Assembly: GCA_017439805.1 (NCBI GenBank)
Contig: JAFSIK010000083.1
Location: 1 to 54,053 of the forward strand
Source of the DNA: Oscillospiraceae bacterium
GTDB lineage: Bacteria > Bacillota > Clostridia > Oscillospirales > Oscillospiraceae
DNA length: 54,053 nt
Reading direction: 5' to 3'
How positions within the stretch are numbered: position 1 is the stretch's first letter; each line of letters begins with the position of its first letter. This document shows, piece by piece, positions 42,476 to 51,339 of the stretch. Both the position numbers and the translations under genes were made by a program. Under the pieces are notes generated by a model. The model was not told where the DNA came from. It saw only the letters and a list, made by a program, of their open reading frames with translations, and ran no database searches.

Positions 42476-42821
42476 CCTCGTCTTCTTCGATTTCAATGCC
42501 CTCGCCGCTGAGTATGGCGATGGCGTCCGCCGCCATGGATTCGGGTACGTATATCTCAGTTCCGTAGCCGCTGGCGCCCAGCATTACCTTGCCGAAGCTT
42601 CCGTCGCCGGGGTCACGGCGCACTGTGGGTATTCCGCAGGATTCCAGCAGATTTACGTCCATTTCTATGTTCAGAGGCTTGCAGCCGGAGTTGGTAACAA
42701 GCACTGCCTTTTCCATGCCGCCCTCGGGGTTTTGGGGCCAGTCAAGGGATGAGTCTCTGTTTTTCTTCGCCGGGCCGAATCCCCAGCCGATTTTTACTTT
42801 CGGAGTGTCGTTCTTTTTCAT
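42471..42821 (-). CDS. Small DUF2007-like protein
   Basis: This 116-residue acidic-ended protein contains MEKAVLVTNSGCKPLNIEMD and VNLLESCGIPTVRRDPGDG, then YGTEIYVPESMAADAIAILS. This pattern (a VL..N..EA..I...LESCGIP core and an ILV.E...A..IL end) resembles DUF2007 putative signal-transducing proteins. The N-terminal 30 residues (IGWGFGPAKKNRDSSLDWP) are not typical. AGGAGG precedes the ATG; it follows rlmH by 9 nt, so the two are co-transcribed. Confidence 0.7.
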   Translation of the reverse strand: MKKNDTPKVKIGWGFGPAKKNRDSSLDWPQNPEGGMEKAVLVTNSGCKPLNIEMDVNLLESCGIPTVRRDPGDGSFGKVMLGASGYGTEIYVPESMAADAIAILSGEGIEIEEDEE

Positions 42822-42830
42822 TTCTGCCTC

Positions 42831-43313
42831 CTATTTGTGATAGGCCGAGCCTTCGTTTATTTTAAACGCCCTGTATATCTGCTCCAGCAGCATCACCCGG
42901 GCAAGGTGGTGGGGGAAAGTCATGGGGGACATGCTCAGCCGCAGACCCGCCCGCTTTTTAAGGTCCTCGGACAGGCCGTTGGAGCCGCCGATGATGAACA
43001 CAAGGCTGCTCTCCCCCGCGTTCATAAGAGCCTTGAACATGGCGGCAAGTTCGGTGCTTGAAAGCTCCTTGCCCTCGATGCACATTGCGGTAACGTAGGA
43101 GCCGGGAGGGGTTTTGCGCACGATGGCAAGCTTTTCGGCGTCCAGCGCCCGCTCTATTTCCGCCGCGGAAGGTCTGTCCGGCAGGCGTTCCTCGGGAAGC
43201 TCGATGATTTCAAGCCTGCAGTAGGCGGAGAGGCGCTTGGCGTATTCCTCCGCCGCCTGAATATAGAATTTTTCCTTCATCTTGCCCACGCAGATGAGTT
43301 TTACACTTACCAT
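42831..43313 (-). CDS. rlmH: 23S rRNA (pseudouridine-1915-N3)-methyltransferase
   Basis: This 160-residue SPOUT methyltransferase shows KLICVGKMKEKFYIQAAEEY at the start, the SAM-binding knot FIIGGSNGLSEDLKKRA, and the C-terminal SMSPMTFPHHLARVMLLEQI with YRAFKINEGSAYHK. It methylates pseudouridine 1915 in helix 69 of 23S rRNA. In Bacillus, rlmH lies just after walRKHIJ-htrA; here it is near the wal genes but separated by murA. The ATG has AGGAGAAGG upstream. Confidence 0.97.
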   Translation of the reverse strand: MVSVKLICVGKMKEKFYIQAAEEYAKRLSAYCRLEIIELPEERLPDRPSAAEIERALDAEKLAIVRKTPPGSYVTAMCIEGKELSSTELAAMFKALMNAGESSLVFIIGGSNGLSEDLKKRAGLRLSMSPMTFPHHLARVMLLEQIYRAFKINEGSAYHK

Positions 43314-43325
43314 GTCCTTCTCCTG

Positions 43326-43356
43326 AAAAACGGCGGAGCAAAATGCTCCGCCGTTT
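43326..43356 (-). terminator. Terminator of murA
   Basis: The perfect 12-bp stem AAACGGCGGAGC/GCTCCGCCGTTT (43328-43356) has a 5-nt loop; T residues follow on the minus strand. Confidence 0.88.
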
Positions 43357-43360
43357 GAAT

Positions 43361-44653
43361 TTATATAGCCTGGGAGGTCATATTGCCGTCGGGGGTGTAG
43401 ACCCGGCGGATGTCCGCGCCGATGGCCTGGAATTTTTCCACAAGGTGCTCGTAACCGCGCTCGATATGGTAGATATTTTCAACCTCTGTGCGTCCGTGGG
43501 CGGCAACGCCTGCGATGACCAGCGCCGCGCCGGCGCGAAGGTCACAGGCGCGCACCTGAGCGCCGGTGAGGTAATCCACGGTTTCGATAACGGCCACCTT
43601 GCCGTCCACCTGAATGCTGGCGCCCATGCGCTTAAGCTCGTTAACGTAGCGGAAACGGTCGTCCCACACGCTTTCGGTGATAAGGCTGGTGCCGGAAGCG
43701 GTGCACAGTGCAGTGGCAATCTGGGGCTGCATATCCGTGGGGAAGCCGGGATACGGCATGGTTTTCACCTTGACGCTGTTGAGTCTGCCGTCGCAGCGGA
43801 CACGGATATAGTCGTCGCCCTCCTGAATATCAACGCCCATTTCCCGGAATTTGGAGGTAATGGGGTCCAGATGCTTGGGAATAACGTTTTTGATGGTAAC
43901 GTCACCGCCGGCGGCAGCAACCGCGGCGATGTAGGTGCCGGCCTCGATCTGGTCGGGAATGATGGAATAGAAGCCGCCCTTCATCTCGCTGACACCGCGG
44001 ATCTTGATGATGTCGGTGCCGGCGCCCTTGATGTCGGCGCCCATGGAGTTGAGGAAGTTTGCAAGGTCGACCACGTGGGGTTCCTTGGCGGCGTTGTCGA
44101 TAACGGTAAGACCCTCCGCCATGGAGGCGGCGATCATAATGTTGATGGTGGCTCCCACAGAAACCACGTCCAGATATACGTTGGCGCCCTGAAGTCTGCC
44201 GCCGCGAGCCTCGGCGTCGATAACGCCGTTGCGGATATCAACGTCGGCGCCCATGGCAACGAAGCCTTTGATATGCTGGTCAATGGGGCGAACGCCCAGG
44301 TCGCAGCCGCCGGGCATACCGACACAGGCACGGCCGAAACGACCCAGCAGTGCACCGATGAGGTAATAGGATGCGCGGATTTTGCGCATAAGCTCCGCAG
44401 GGGCGGTAACGCTGTGGATATTGGAGCTGTCGATGTCAACGGTGTGGCTGTTGACGGTGCGTATTTTCACGCCCATTCTGTCAAGGATGTTGAGCAGAAG
44501 GGACACGTCGCTGATATTGGGAATATTTTCAATACGGCAAACTCCGTTGACGAGAAGAGCCGCGGGGATTATAGCCACCGCCGCGTTTTTCGCTCCGCTG
44601 ATGGTCACCTCTCCGTGGAGGGGTCTGCCGCCGTTAATAACGTATTTAGTCAC
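43361..44653 (-). CDS. murA: UDP-N-acetylglucosamine 1-carboxyvinyltransferase
   Basis: This 430-residue enzyme catalyses the first committed step of peptidoglycan synthesis. KYVINGGRPLHGEVTISGAKN is the N-terminal substrate loop, and the catalytic cysteine (fosfomycin target) is present in CVGMPGGCDLGVRPID. The start is taken as the GTG at 44653 (GGGGTG a few bases upstream), which places TKYVINGG as in homologs; an in-frame GTG at 44707 would add 18 unlikely residues. Own promoter and terminator. Confidence 0.96.
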   Translation of the reverse strand: MTKYVINGGRPLHGEVTISGAKNAAVAIIPAALLVNGVCRIENIPNISDVSLLLNILDRMGVKIRTVNSHTVDIDSSNIHSVTAPAELMRKIRASYYLIGALLGRFGRACVGMPGGCDLGVRPIDQHIKGFVAMGADVDIRNGVIDAEARGGRLQGANVYLDVVSVGATINIMIAASMAEGLTVIDNAAKEPHVVDLANFLNSMGADIKGAGTDIIKIRGVSEMKGGFYSIIPDQIEAGTYIAAVAAAGGDVTIKNVIPKHLDPITSKFREMGVDIQEGDDYIRVRCDGRLNSVKVKTMPYPGFPTDMQPQIATALCTASGTSLITESVWDDRFRYVNELKRMGASIQVDGKVAVIETVDYLTGAQVRACDLRAGAALVIAGVAAHGRTEVENIYHIERGYEHLVEKFQAIGADIRRVYTPDGNMTSQAI

Positions 44654-44741
44654 TTCTGCACCCCGAAAATGTATTTTACAAAGGCTATTATGCCCCTTAT
44701 TTGGCACATAACAACCTTAAAAACCAAAATTACCAAAGGAT

Positions 44742-44770
44742 ATTTTACCATATCCTTAAACACTTGTAAA
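44742..44770 (-). promoter_or_regulatory. Promoter of murA
   Basis: Minus-strand TTTACA (44765-44770), a 17-nt spacer and TAAAAT (44742-44747) with a TGn extension. Confidence 0.7.
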
Positions 44771-44838
44771 TAAGATGGTGCTAACTTTGTGCGGTCTTTT
44801 TTGACCGGCCGGCGGGTTTTGTGCGCCCGGAGCGCACA

Positions 44839-45663
44839 TTACTCCTGCACAACCTGACAGGAAGCAAAATCCACACGGAAAGAGCCGGTGTCGGTAGTTA
44901 TGAGCCACGCCGGAGAGAGTCTGTTGTCCGAGCCGCTTACGGGTAGATATATGACCCGCATTTCGGTTATCTCGGCGCAGACGTAACCCAGTTCGTCACG
45001 GCTGTTTACAAAGGCCAGCATAGCCGTGGCGGCGGTAAGTCTTTCGGTGGCAACGTAGTCCGGCGAGCCGTCCAGATACAGCCTGCCGCTGACCTGCTGC
45101 AGACCATCCATGCCGTAGGTGAGGGTTATGTCGCTGCCCCGCACCTCGACGCCGCGGATGCTCTGGGAGGCGGTGACCACCACATGTCCGTCCGCGGTTT
45201 CCCGGCTGAGTTTCTCAACGGAAACACCGATTTTTTCAAGCAGGCGCAGGGCATCCTCCGGGTGGGACAGGTTTCCCGCGGGAGGCTCGGAAAGCTGAGC
45301 CGTCATTTCGCCGCCGGCACGGAAGGTGACGGTGCCCCGGCTGTTTTCATAACTGGTTATGCCGCCGCCCAGGTCGGACTGGGTAAGGCCGGTACCCAGA
45401 AGGTACTCCGCCACACGCAGCTGTGCCTCGGTGTTTCGCTCCAGCACCGCGTCGCGGGTGGCCGCGCCGTGACCGGGGATAACGCCGGGCAGGACGGTAA
45501 TTTCGTTTGCCGCCAGCAATTCCTCTATCTGGCGGGAGGCGGCGCGCTCGGCAGTATTGGCCGCAATCGCACGGGGGATCACCAGCACAGCCAGAAAAAT
45601 ATCCACCACAACAAGGATAAGTATTACTATGTTTTTCAGTTTGGACGCGCTGATGGTCTCCAC
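44839..45663 (-). CDS. walI: WalI (YycI)-like regulator of the WalK kinase
   Basis: This protein of about 271-274 residues has an N-terminal transmembrane helix (KLKNIVILILVVVDIFLAVLVI) and an extracytoplasmic part like YycI. YycI and YycH contact WalK in the membrane and adjust its activity. The position, fourth in walR-walK-walH-walI, supports the call more than the weak sequence similarity. Start: GGAGG (45663-45667) shares a base with the in-frame GTG at 45663, while ATC at 45654 lies 8 nt downstream and gives the short ISASKLKN N-terminus typical of YycI. No clear terminator follows. Confidence 0.72.
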   Translation of the reverse strand: METISASKLKNIVILILVVVDIFLAVLVIPRAIAANTAERAASRQIEELLAANEITVLPGVIPGHGAATRDAVLERNTEAQLRVAEYLLGTGLTQSDLGGGITSYENSRGTVTFRAGGEMTAQLSEPPAGNLSHPEDALRLLEKIGVSVEKLSRETADGHVVVTASQSIRGVEVRGSDITLTYGMDGLQQVSGRLYLDGSPDYVATERLTAATAMLAFVNSRDELGYVCAEITEMRVIYLPVSGSDNRLSPAWLITTDTGSFRVDFASCQVVQE

Positions 45664-45667
45664 CTCC
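45654..45667 (-). promoter_or_regulatory. Ribosome-binding site arguing for an ATC start of walI
   Basis: GGAGG at 45663-45667 overlaps the GTG by one base; in-frame ATC (45652-45654) lies 8 nt downstream. The layout is the same as for the GntR gene at 33358. Confidence 0.4.
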
Positions 45668-45682
45668 TTCGTCGCAGAGAGA

Positions 45683-46930
45683 TTATCCCTGCCAGTTTAC
45701 GGCGGCGGTGCCGCCGGAGTCGGTATAAACAAGCTTCATTTGTCCGCCTGGTATCAGCGCCGCGGCGTAGCCGGGGGAAAGAACATAGCTTTCCTCTCCG
45801 CTTTCGGTGTAGCTGCGGAAAATCATATCGGCGGCGGTTATTTTACCCTCGGTAACGGTTATCTTAGCGGCGTCAGAGCCGCCCGTGGACACCCGTACGC
45901 CGTTTACATAATATGCAAAAGTGACGGTGTAAACTCCGTTTCCGCCCTCAACGCCGGTACACATTACCCGGGCCTCTGCGCAGCTTTCCGCAATGGTGCT
46001 CTGCACCAGTCTGCGGGCGGCCTCAACCGCCGCCGCGGCAGGGTCATCGTAAACCGGAGCATCCTCCAGCGCCAGCGCATCCGTGGCGTAAACGTCCAGT
46101 TCAAAGGTACCGTCGGACGATATTGCCAGCCGGAAATCGTTGTAAAGATACAGCATTCCGCCGGTGAACACCGAGTAATCGGCGTAGGGGTTCACACCCA
46201 GATGCTCCAGAATGTCCTCCCGTAACTCGCTGTCTGAGAGGGGCAGCCCCACGGTCAGAGTGGGAAAATAATTGTCCATTTCCTCCACCACAAGGGCGTC
46301 GGGGTCAATTTTTTTATAAACATCATCGGACAGCAGGCAGGCAAATTCGCCTCCGTTGGCCTTGATTCCCTCCAGCTCGGCGGAGGGGTATTTTGCCTGG
46401 GTCGCGTAGCCGCTGAAACTGTCGCCGTGGTTTACATAAAGCCAGAGGGTATCTTCCTCTCCCGCGGTCATAAGCAGCGCCGACGCGCTGCCCTGCCAGG
46501 AAAAGTCCGTTCCCAGCCAGGAGGCAAGGGCGGAAAGCTCCACCGGATAATCAAAGGCGAAATACACCCCCTGTTGGGACAGCAGCGTCTGCCAGCGGTG
46601 ACGGTCAATCTCAACGGGCTCCCCGGCGGTGCCGAGAGCCTCGCGCAGAGCCGGCGTGCAGCGGGTATATATATCCTCCAGCGCCCCGCCGTCCGCCAGG
46701 GGAACAAAGCATCCCTCAGGCGTGCGCACGGACACCGCCGCAGGCATAGCCGCGGCAGAGATATCGCCGGTGGTTTCGGCAACCGGATCCTTTTGCAAAA
46801 AGTGTAATCCGCCGACCTCATACTCCGAGCCGCTGCTGTAATATCTGACGGCAAAAAACAGTACCACCGCCAGTAACGCCAACAGGGCGATAAGGACGGT
46901 TTTCACCGTTTCCACAAACCGTTTATTCAT
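45683..46930 (-). CDS. walH: WalH (YycH)-like regulator of the WalK kinase
   Basis: This 415-residue protein has one N-terminal transmembrane segment (TVLIALLALLAVVLFFAV) and a large extracytoplasmic domain. Sequence similarity to YycH is weak, but the position between walK and walI, the topology and the length (YycH about 450 residues) fit. It starts 8 nt inside walK, with GGAGGG upstream. It is expected to act with WalI on WalK. Confidence 0.7.
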   Translation of the reverse strand: MNKRFVETVKTVLIALLALLAVVLFFAVRYYSSGSEYEVGGLHFLQKDPVAETTGDISAAAMPAAVSVRTPEGCFVPLADGGALEDIYTRCTPALREALGTAGEPVEIDRHRWQTLLSQQGVYFAFDYPVELSALASWLGTDFSWQGSASALLMTAGEEDTLWLYVNHGDSFSGYATQAKYPSAELEGIKANGGEFACLLSDDVYKKIDPDALVVEEMDNYFPTLTVGLPLSDSELREDILEHLGVNPYADYSVFTGGMLYLYNDFRLAISSDGTFELDVYATDALALEDAPVYDDPAAAAVEAARRLVQSTIAESCAEARVMCTGVEGGNGVYTVTFAYYVNGVRVSTGGSDAAKITVTEGKITAADMIFRSYTESGEESYVLSPGYAAALIPGGQMKLVYTDSGGTAAVNWQG

Positions 46931-48668
46931 CGCGCAGACCCTCCACCGGCAGGGTCACGGTAATTTTGGTGCCGCTGCCGTAGGTGCTCTCAACGCGGAT
47001 GTCGCCGCCGTGGAGATTTACTATCTCACGGGCGATGGAAAGACCCAGGCCGGTGCCGCCGCTCTGGCGGCTGCGGGCCTTGTCCACCCGGTAAAATCGT
47101 TCGAATATACGGGGCAGGTCTTCGGTGGGAATGCCGATGCCGTTATCCTCAACGCTGATGCTGACCATATCGTAAAGGTGTCTGGCGCCGAGAACTATCC
47201 GACCGCCGTCTGGGGTGTATTTGATGGAGTTTGAAAGGATATTGAGCACCACCTGTTCGATGCGCATTTTGTCGCCGGTAATGACAGGCAGACCCTCAGG
47301 CAGATCAAGAACAAGGTCATGTCTGTGGCTGCGGGCGTCCAGCAGCACTGCCTCGTAAAGTCCCCGCAGGCACTTGTCCAGCGAAAATTCGCTGCGGCTC
47401 ATTTCCATGCGGCCGTAGTCAAAACGGGACAGTGTCAGCAGGTCTTTTACAATGCGTGTGGTGCGGTCGGTTTCGTTTAAAATTACGGACAGGAATCGGT
47501 TGCGGGTCTCCGGGTCAAGGGAGTCGCCGGAATCGATAAGAGTTTCGGTATAGCTTTTTATATTGGTCAGAGGGGTGCGAAGTTCGTGGGATACGTTGGA
47601 AACGAATTCGCGGCGCACTTCCTCAGTGCGCACCTGCTCGGTGACGTCGTGGATTACCGCAAGAACGCCGCCCTGCTCACCCTCGCGGGAGAAGGGAGCG
47701 ATGCATACTTCCAGCGAGCGTTCGCCGGCGGTTATGTCCTCGGTGAAAAACTCGGCGGAGGGCAGATCCAGCACCAGATCCAGCGGAGCGATGGTGCCGA
47801 AGATGCCGCCGTAGGGCGTACCCTCTGCAAGCTCTGCCGAAAGCATACTGGCCGCGGCGGGATTGGAGTGGATAAGGTGTCCGTCACGGGAGAAGGCGAT
47901 AACGCCGTCGGTCATGTGCAGGAAAAGGGTGCTGAGCTTGTTTTTCTCGTTTTCTATCTCGTCCAGAGTGCGTTGGAGCACCCCTGCCATGTGGTTGAAG
48001 TTTTCGGTAAGCACGCCGATTTCGTCGCCGGAGTGCACCTCGATATGCTGGGTAAAATCGCCGCTGGCAACACGCTGGGCGCCGTCGGTAAGGTCGCTGA
48101 TGGGGCGTATGACGATGTTTGCCAGAATAAGGCTGAGCAGTATGGAGAAAAGCAGTCCCACGCCCAGAGCGGGCAGGATGATTGTAAGTATCTCGGCGCT
48201 AAGCTCATCAGCGGTGGCGCGGTTGTCCACGATGTAGACGATATAGGAGCTTTCATCGCCGGAAACGGGAACTGCAACGTCCATATATTCGCTGACGATG
48301 CTCTTTTTCTGACCTACCTGACCGGAAACGGCGGTAAGAACATTTTCCGTGGCGGTGATGCTCTCCGCCTCGTCGGAGCCCGCAAGCAGACGGCCGTTTT
48401 CGTCCAGTATGTAGACGTTGCGGGTGTTGATGTCGATATTAAGACCCGAAGAGGACATAAGAGTTTCCTTGAGTCTTTCAGGCCCCTCCGGGGCGAGCTG
48501 ATCCAGCTCCCGGATGTAGTCCTGAGTGAAAACGCCGGACATCTGGGAGTAGAACTGGTTCATATAGAAGGAACTGACGCCGTTTATGAGGAATGCGCCG
48601 ACCACCAGCACGATGGCGATGATCAGCAGTACCATTATGAGCACCAGCTTTGAGCGCAGGCTTCGCAT
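46923..48668 (-). CDS. walK: Cell-wall homeostasis sensor histidine kinase
   Basis: This 581-residue kinase has TM1 (about residues 8-30), an extracytoplasmic domain (about 31-165), TM2 (about 168-192), HAMP, a cytoplasmic PAS domain (about 255-345, GVIAFSRDGHLIHSNPAAASML), the HisKA box EFVSNVSHELRTPLTNIKSY, and the HATPase motifs LNILSNSIKYTPDGG, IFERFYRVDKARSR and GLGLSIAREIVN. This domain order is that of WalK/VicK, the kinase that tunes cell-wall hydrolases. It follows walR by 21 nt. Confidence 0.93.
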   Translation of the reverse strand: MRSLRSKLVLIMVLLIIAIVLVVGAFLINGVSSFYMNQFYSQMSGVFTQDYIRELDQLAPEGPERLKETLMSSSGLNIDINTRNVYILDENGRLLAGSDEAESITATENVLTAVSGQVGQKKSIVSEYMDVAVPVSGDESSYIVYIVDNRATADELSAEILTIILPALGVGLLFSILLSLILANIVIRPISDLTDGAQRVASGDFTQHIEVHSGDEIGVLTENFNHMAGVLQRTLDEIENEKNKLSTLFLHMTDGVIAFSRDGHLIHSNPAAASMLSAELAEGTPYGGIFGTIAPLDLVLDLPSAEFFTEDITAGERSLEVCIAPFSREGEQGGVLAVIHDVTEQVRTEEVRREFVSNVSHELRTPLTNIKSYTETLIDSGDSLDPETRNRFLSVILNETDRTTRIVKDLLTLSRFDYGRMEMSRSEFSLDKCLRGLYEAVLLDARSHRHDLVLDLPEGLPVITGDKMRIEQVVLNILSNSIKYTPDGGRIVLGARHLYDMVSISVEDNGIGIPTEDLPRIFERFYRVDKARSRQSGGTGLGLSIAREIVNLHGGDIRVESTYGSGTKITVTLPVEGLRDE

Positions 48669-48689
48669 TTTCGCGCCCCCTTTCGGGAC

Positions 48690-49388
48690 TTATTTTCTGA
48701 AAAGGTAGCCGGCTCCCCGGCGGGTGATGATGTGCTCGGGTTCGGCGGGATTGGTCTCGATTTTTTCCCGCAGGCGGCGGACGGTAACGTCCACGGTGCG
48801 CATATCGCCGTAGTATTCGTAGTTCCAGACCTTTTCCATCAGTTCTTCACGGCTGGCCACCTTTTCCGGGTTTGTCATGAAGTACTTGAGAAGGTCGTAC
48901 TCCTTGGAGGACAGGGGAATCTGGCGTCCTGCCTTGGTTACCTCGAAGCTGTCCGGGTCAAGGGTGACGTCCCCGGCGCGGATAACCTTGCTGGGGGCGG
49001 CCTGGGCGGGGAAGGTCTGGCGGCGCATGTTGGTCTTTACGCGGGCCAGGAGTTCCCGCATGGAAAAGGGCTTTGTGATATAGTCGTCGGCGCCCATTTC
49101 AAGACCTACCACCTTGTCCTCCTCCTCTTCACGGGCGGTGACCATGATGATGGGAACGGTCTCGAAATTTTCACGGATGCGCCTGCAGACCTCATAGCCG
49201 TCCATCTTGGGAAGCATAAGGTCAAGGAGGATAAGGTCGGGGTTTTCAGTCAAAGCCTTGTTCAGACCGTCCTCTCCGTCAAAGGCGGCTATGGTCTGAC
49301 AGCCCTCCTTCTGCAGATTGAAGGTAAGGATATCAACGATGGACTGCTCGTCTTCAACGATGAGCACCTTTTTTCCGGCAATATTCAT
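48690..49388 (-). CDS. walR: Cell-wall homeostasis response regulator
   Basis: This 232-residue OmpR-type regulator has VLIVEDEQSIVDILTFNLQK, the phospho-acceptor Asp in DLILLDLMLPKMDGYEVCRR (about residue 54), YITKPFSMRELLARVKTNMR, and a winged helix ending DVTVRRLREKIETNP and RGAGYLFRK. These match WalR/YycF. The ATG overlaps the nudF stop by 4 nt, so it is part of the nagZ-led operon. Confidence 0.95.
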   Translation of the reverse strand: MNIAGKKVLIVEDEQSIVDILTFNLQKEGCQTIAAFDGEDGLNKALTENPDLILLDLMLPKMDGYEVCRRIRENFETVPIIMVTAREEEEDKVVGLEMGADDYITKPFSMRELLARVKTNMRRQTFPAQAAPSKVIRAGDVTLDPDSFEVTKAGRQIPLSSKEYDLLKYFMTNPEKVASREELMEKVWNYEYYGDMRTVDVTVRRLREKIETNPAEPEHIITRRGAGYLFRK

Positions 49389-49924
49389 TCTTCCATCTCT
49401 CTTTCCATAAAGACCCGGGCCATATACAGAGCCGTGAAGGTCTTGGCGTCGTTCAGTTCTCCCCGCAGAGCCATTTGCGTCAGCTCTTCGGCGGTGTAGT
49501 ATTCATTTTCCAGCACCTCGTCCTCATCGGGGCATTTTTCCCCGGGGGTAAGGCCTCGGGCCAGAAAAACGTGCATTTTTTCATCGCAGATGCCGGGGCT
49601 GAGGTATACGGAGCCAAGGCTGTCCCAGCGGGCGGCGGTAAAGCCCGTTTCTTCCTCAAGCTCACGCTTTGCGCACCTGAGAGGCTCCTCTCCCCTTTCC
49701 AGCTTGCCGGCGGGAATTTCAAGGATATATTCCCCGCAGGGGTAGCGGTACTGCCGCACGCAAAGTATCTTGCCCTCGTCGGTTATGGCGATGATACCCG
49801 TGGCGCCGGGATGCTCCACCACCTCCCGCACGCAGGGCACGCCGTCGGCGGTGAGCACGTCGTCCCGACGGACGTTTATTATGCGGCCGGTGTATATTAC
49901 GTTTTTCTTAAGGGTTTTCTCCAT
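49385..49924 (-). CDS. nudF: NUDIX hydrolase, ADP-ribose pyrophosphatase type
   Basis: This 179-residue protein has the Nudix box GKLERGEEPLRCAKRELEEE then TGF (about residues 73-95) and the ADP-ribose pyrophosphatase features LCVRQYRYPCGEYILEIPAG and YLSPGICDEKMHVFLARGL. It would hydrolyse ADP-ribose to AMP and ribose 5-phosphate. It begins one base after the nagZ stop, with GGAGG inside the nagZ end, and overlaps walR by 4 nt. Confidence 0.92.
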   Translation of the reverse strand: MEKTLKKNVIYTGRIINVRRDDVLTADGVPCVREVVEHPGATGIIAITDEGKILCVRQYRYPCGEYILEIPAGKLERGEEPLRCAKRELEEETGFTAARWDSLGSVYLSPGICDEKMHVFLARGLTPGEKCPDEDEVLENEYYTAEELTQMALRGELNDAKTFTALYMARVFMEREMEE

Positions 49925-49925
49925 T

Positions 49926-51128
49926 TTATCCTCCGATTATGCCAAGGGAGATTTTCCATTCAATGACCCTCCGGGCGGCGGCGTCTATAATTTCCGTGCT
50001 TATTTCGCCCCTTTCCAGGGCGGCCAGCAGTGCGCTGTACTGCACATCATATTCAGAACTGCAAAGCATATCATTTCCCGCCCGCACCGCGAGAACCGCG
50101 GCCTGTCCGGGTGTATAGCATTCGGAAACGGCCTGCATTATAAGGTCATCTGTGATTATAACTCCCTCAAATCCCAAATCCCGGCGCAAAATGCGGTGCA
50201 CTTCGGCGGATAGGGAGGCGGGATGTTCCGCGTCCATGGCTGTGACAGTATTGTGGCTGACCAGCACCGCGTCGGCACCGGCCTCTATGCCCGTCACAAA
50301 GGGCAGGAAATCGGCGGCGTAAAACTGCTCCAGCGGGCGGTCGTCCATAACGGAGGCGGTGTGGCTGTCGGAATTTTCTCCGTAGCCGGGAAAGTGCTTG
50401 AGCACGCTACCAAGTCCCGCTTCCTCAGAAATTTTAACCGTTGTGCGGACAAAATCGCAGGTGTCGGGCACGTTTCCGGCGCTGCGTCGGTACATGAAGG
50501 CCGAGGGGTCGTCACACAGGTCACAGACCGGAGCCATATTCACATTTATGCCAAGGGACAAAAGCAGGCCGCATTTTTCCGCGGCATCCGCCGCCACGGC
50601 CTCAGCTCCGCCGTTATTTATAAGCCAGCGGGGGGAATTGAAAGGCTCGGAGCGCAGGTTTTCGTTAAGACTCACCCGGCAGACCGCTCCCCCCTCCTCG
50701 TCGGTGGCGATAAGCAGGGGCGTTTTGGAATTTTCCTGCAAAGCAGCCGTGAAAGCGGACACTTCGTCGGCGGTTTTATTTTCAAAATCCGGGGCAAAAA
50801 GTATATATCCCCCGGGGTCGGGCAGCCCTGAAGTCTCAAGGCTGTCGTCATAGCGCACCAGAAAAAGCTGGGCGACCTTTTCCTCGGTGGACAGGGTTTT
50901 CAGAATTTCCTCCGCCGGGTCGGTTTGGGGTACGATTTCCTGCTCGGGGGCGGGCTCTGCCGGTGGGGGTTCCGCAGGCACTTCCGGTACTGTTTCCCCA
51001 GGCTCCGCCGGAGCCGGCCCCACAGCCGCGTCCTCCGCCGGTATCCTGTCCGCCCCGGCGCCGCAGCCGCACAAAATCAGCAGCGCCGTTATCGCCGCCG
51101 CCAGCTTCAGCCTGCCTGAACGGACCAT
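49926..51128 (-). CDS. nagZ: Glycoside hydrolase family 3 lipoprotein (beta-N-acetylhexosaminidase type)
   Basis: This 400-residue lipoprotein has signal peptide LAAAITALLILCGCG (lipobox LCGC) and a Pro/Glu/Ala linker (residues 35-70). The GH3 catalytic domain has KHFPGYGENSDSH (about residues 239-251), the Asp-His acid/base dyad loop specific to NagZ-like enzymes, and GVIITDDLIMQA with the nucleophile Asp. It should remove GlcNAc from peptidoglycan fragments outside the cell. It heads the operon with nudF and walRKHI. Confidence 0.9.
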   Translation of the reverse strand: MVRSGRLKLAAAITALLILCGCGAGADRIPAEDAAVGPAPAEPGETVPEVPAEPPPAEPAPEQEIVPQTDPAEEILKTLSTEEKVAQLFLVRYDDSLETSGLPDPGGYILFAPDFENKTADEVSAFTAALQENSKTPLLIATDEEGGAVCRVSLNENLRSEPFNSPRWLINNGGAEAVAADAAEKCGLLLSLGINVNMAPVCDLCDDPSAFMYRRSAGNVPDTCDFVRTTVKISEEAGLGSVLKHFPGYGENSDSHTASVMDDRPLEQFYAADFLPFVTGIEAGADAVLVSHNTVTAMDAEHPASLSAEVHRILRRDLGFEGVIITDDLIMQAVSECYTPGQAAVLAVRAGNDMLCSSEYDVQYSALLAALERGEISTEIIDAAARRVIEWKISLGIIGG

Positions 51129-51180
51129 TTTTCACTCCCCAAATCTGCCCTTTCGGGCGCAGTTTCTCTATAACTAACAT

Positions 51181-51209
51181 ATTATATCAATTATACCGAC
51201 AAAATACAA
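51181..51209 (-). promoter_or_regulatory. Probable promoter of the nagZ-wal operon
   Basis: Minus-strand TATAAT (51181-51186) lies 17 nt after TTGTAT (51204-51209). Confidence 0.5.
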
Positions 51210-51263
51210 GCAGCGGCAGCCGGGAAAGAGGCTGCCGCCGGGGCTGTTTCCATTATTTTTGCA

Positions 51264-51293
51264 TTGGCGGCAGGGGGTGGCCGCGAATATAAT
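51264..51293 (+). promoter_or_regulatory. Possible promoter of the MecA-like gene
   Basis: TATAAT (51288-51293) lies 18 nt after TTGGCG (51264-51269); the -35 box is poor. Confidence 0.35.
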
Positions 51294-51339
51294 GTAATAG
51301 GCCGGCCCGCCCGGCTTAAAGGTTTTGTGGGGTGATAAA

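Noticed and set aside
44820..44838. Inverted repeat TGTGCGC/GCGCACA after walI as a terminator
   Set aside because: The minus-strand side is followed by AAAAC rather than T residues, so it does not look like a rho-independent terminator of the wal operon.
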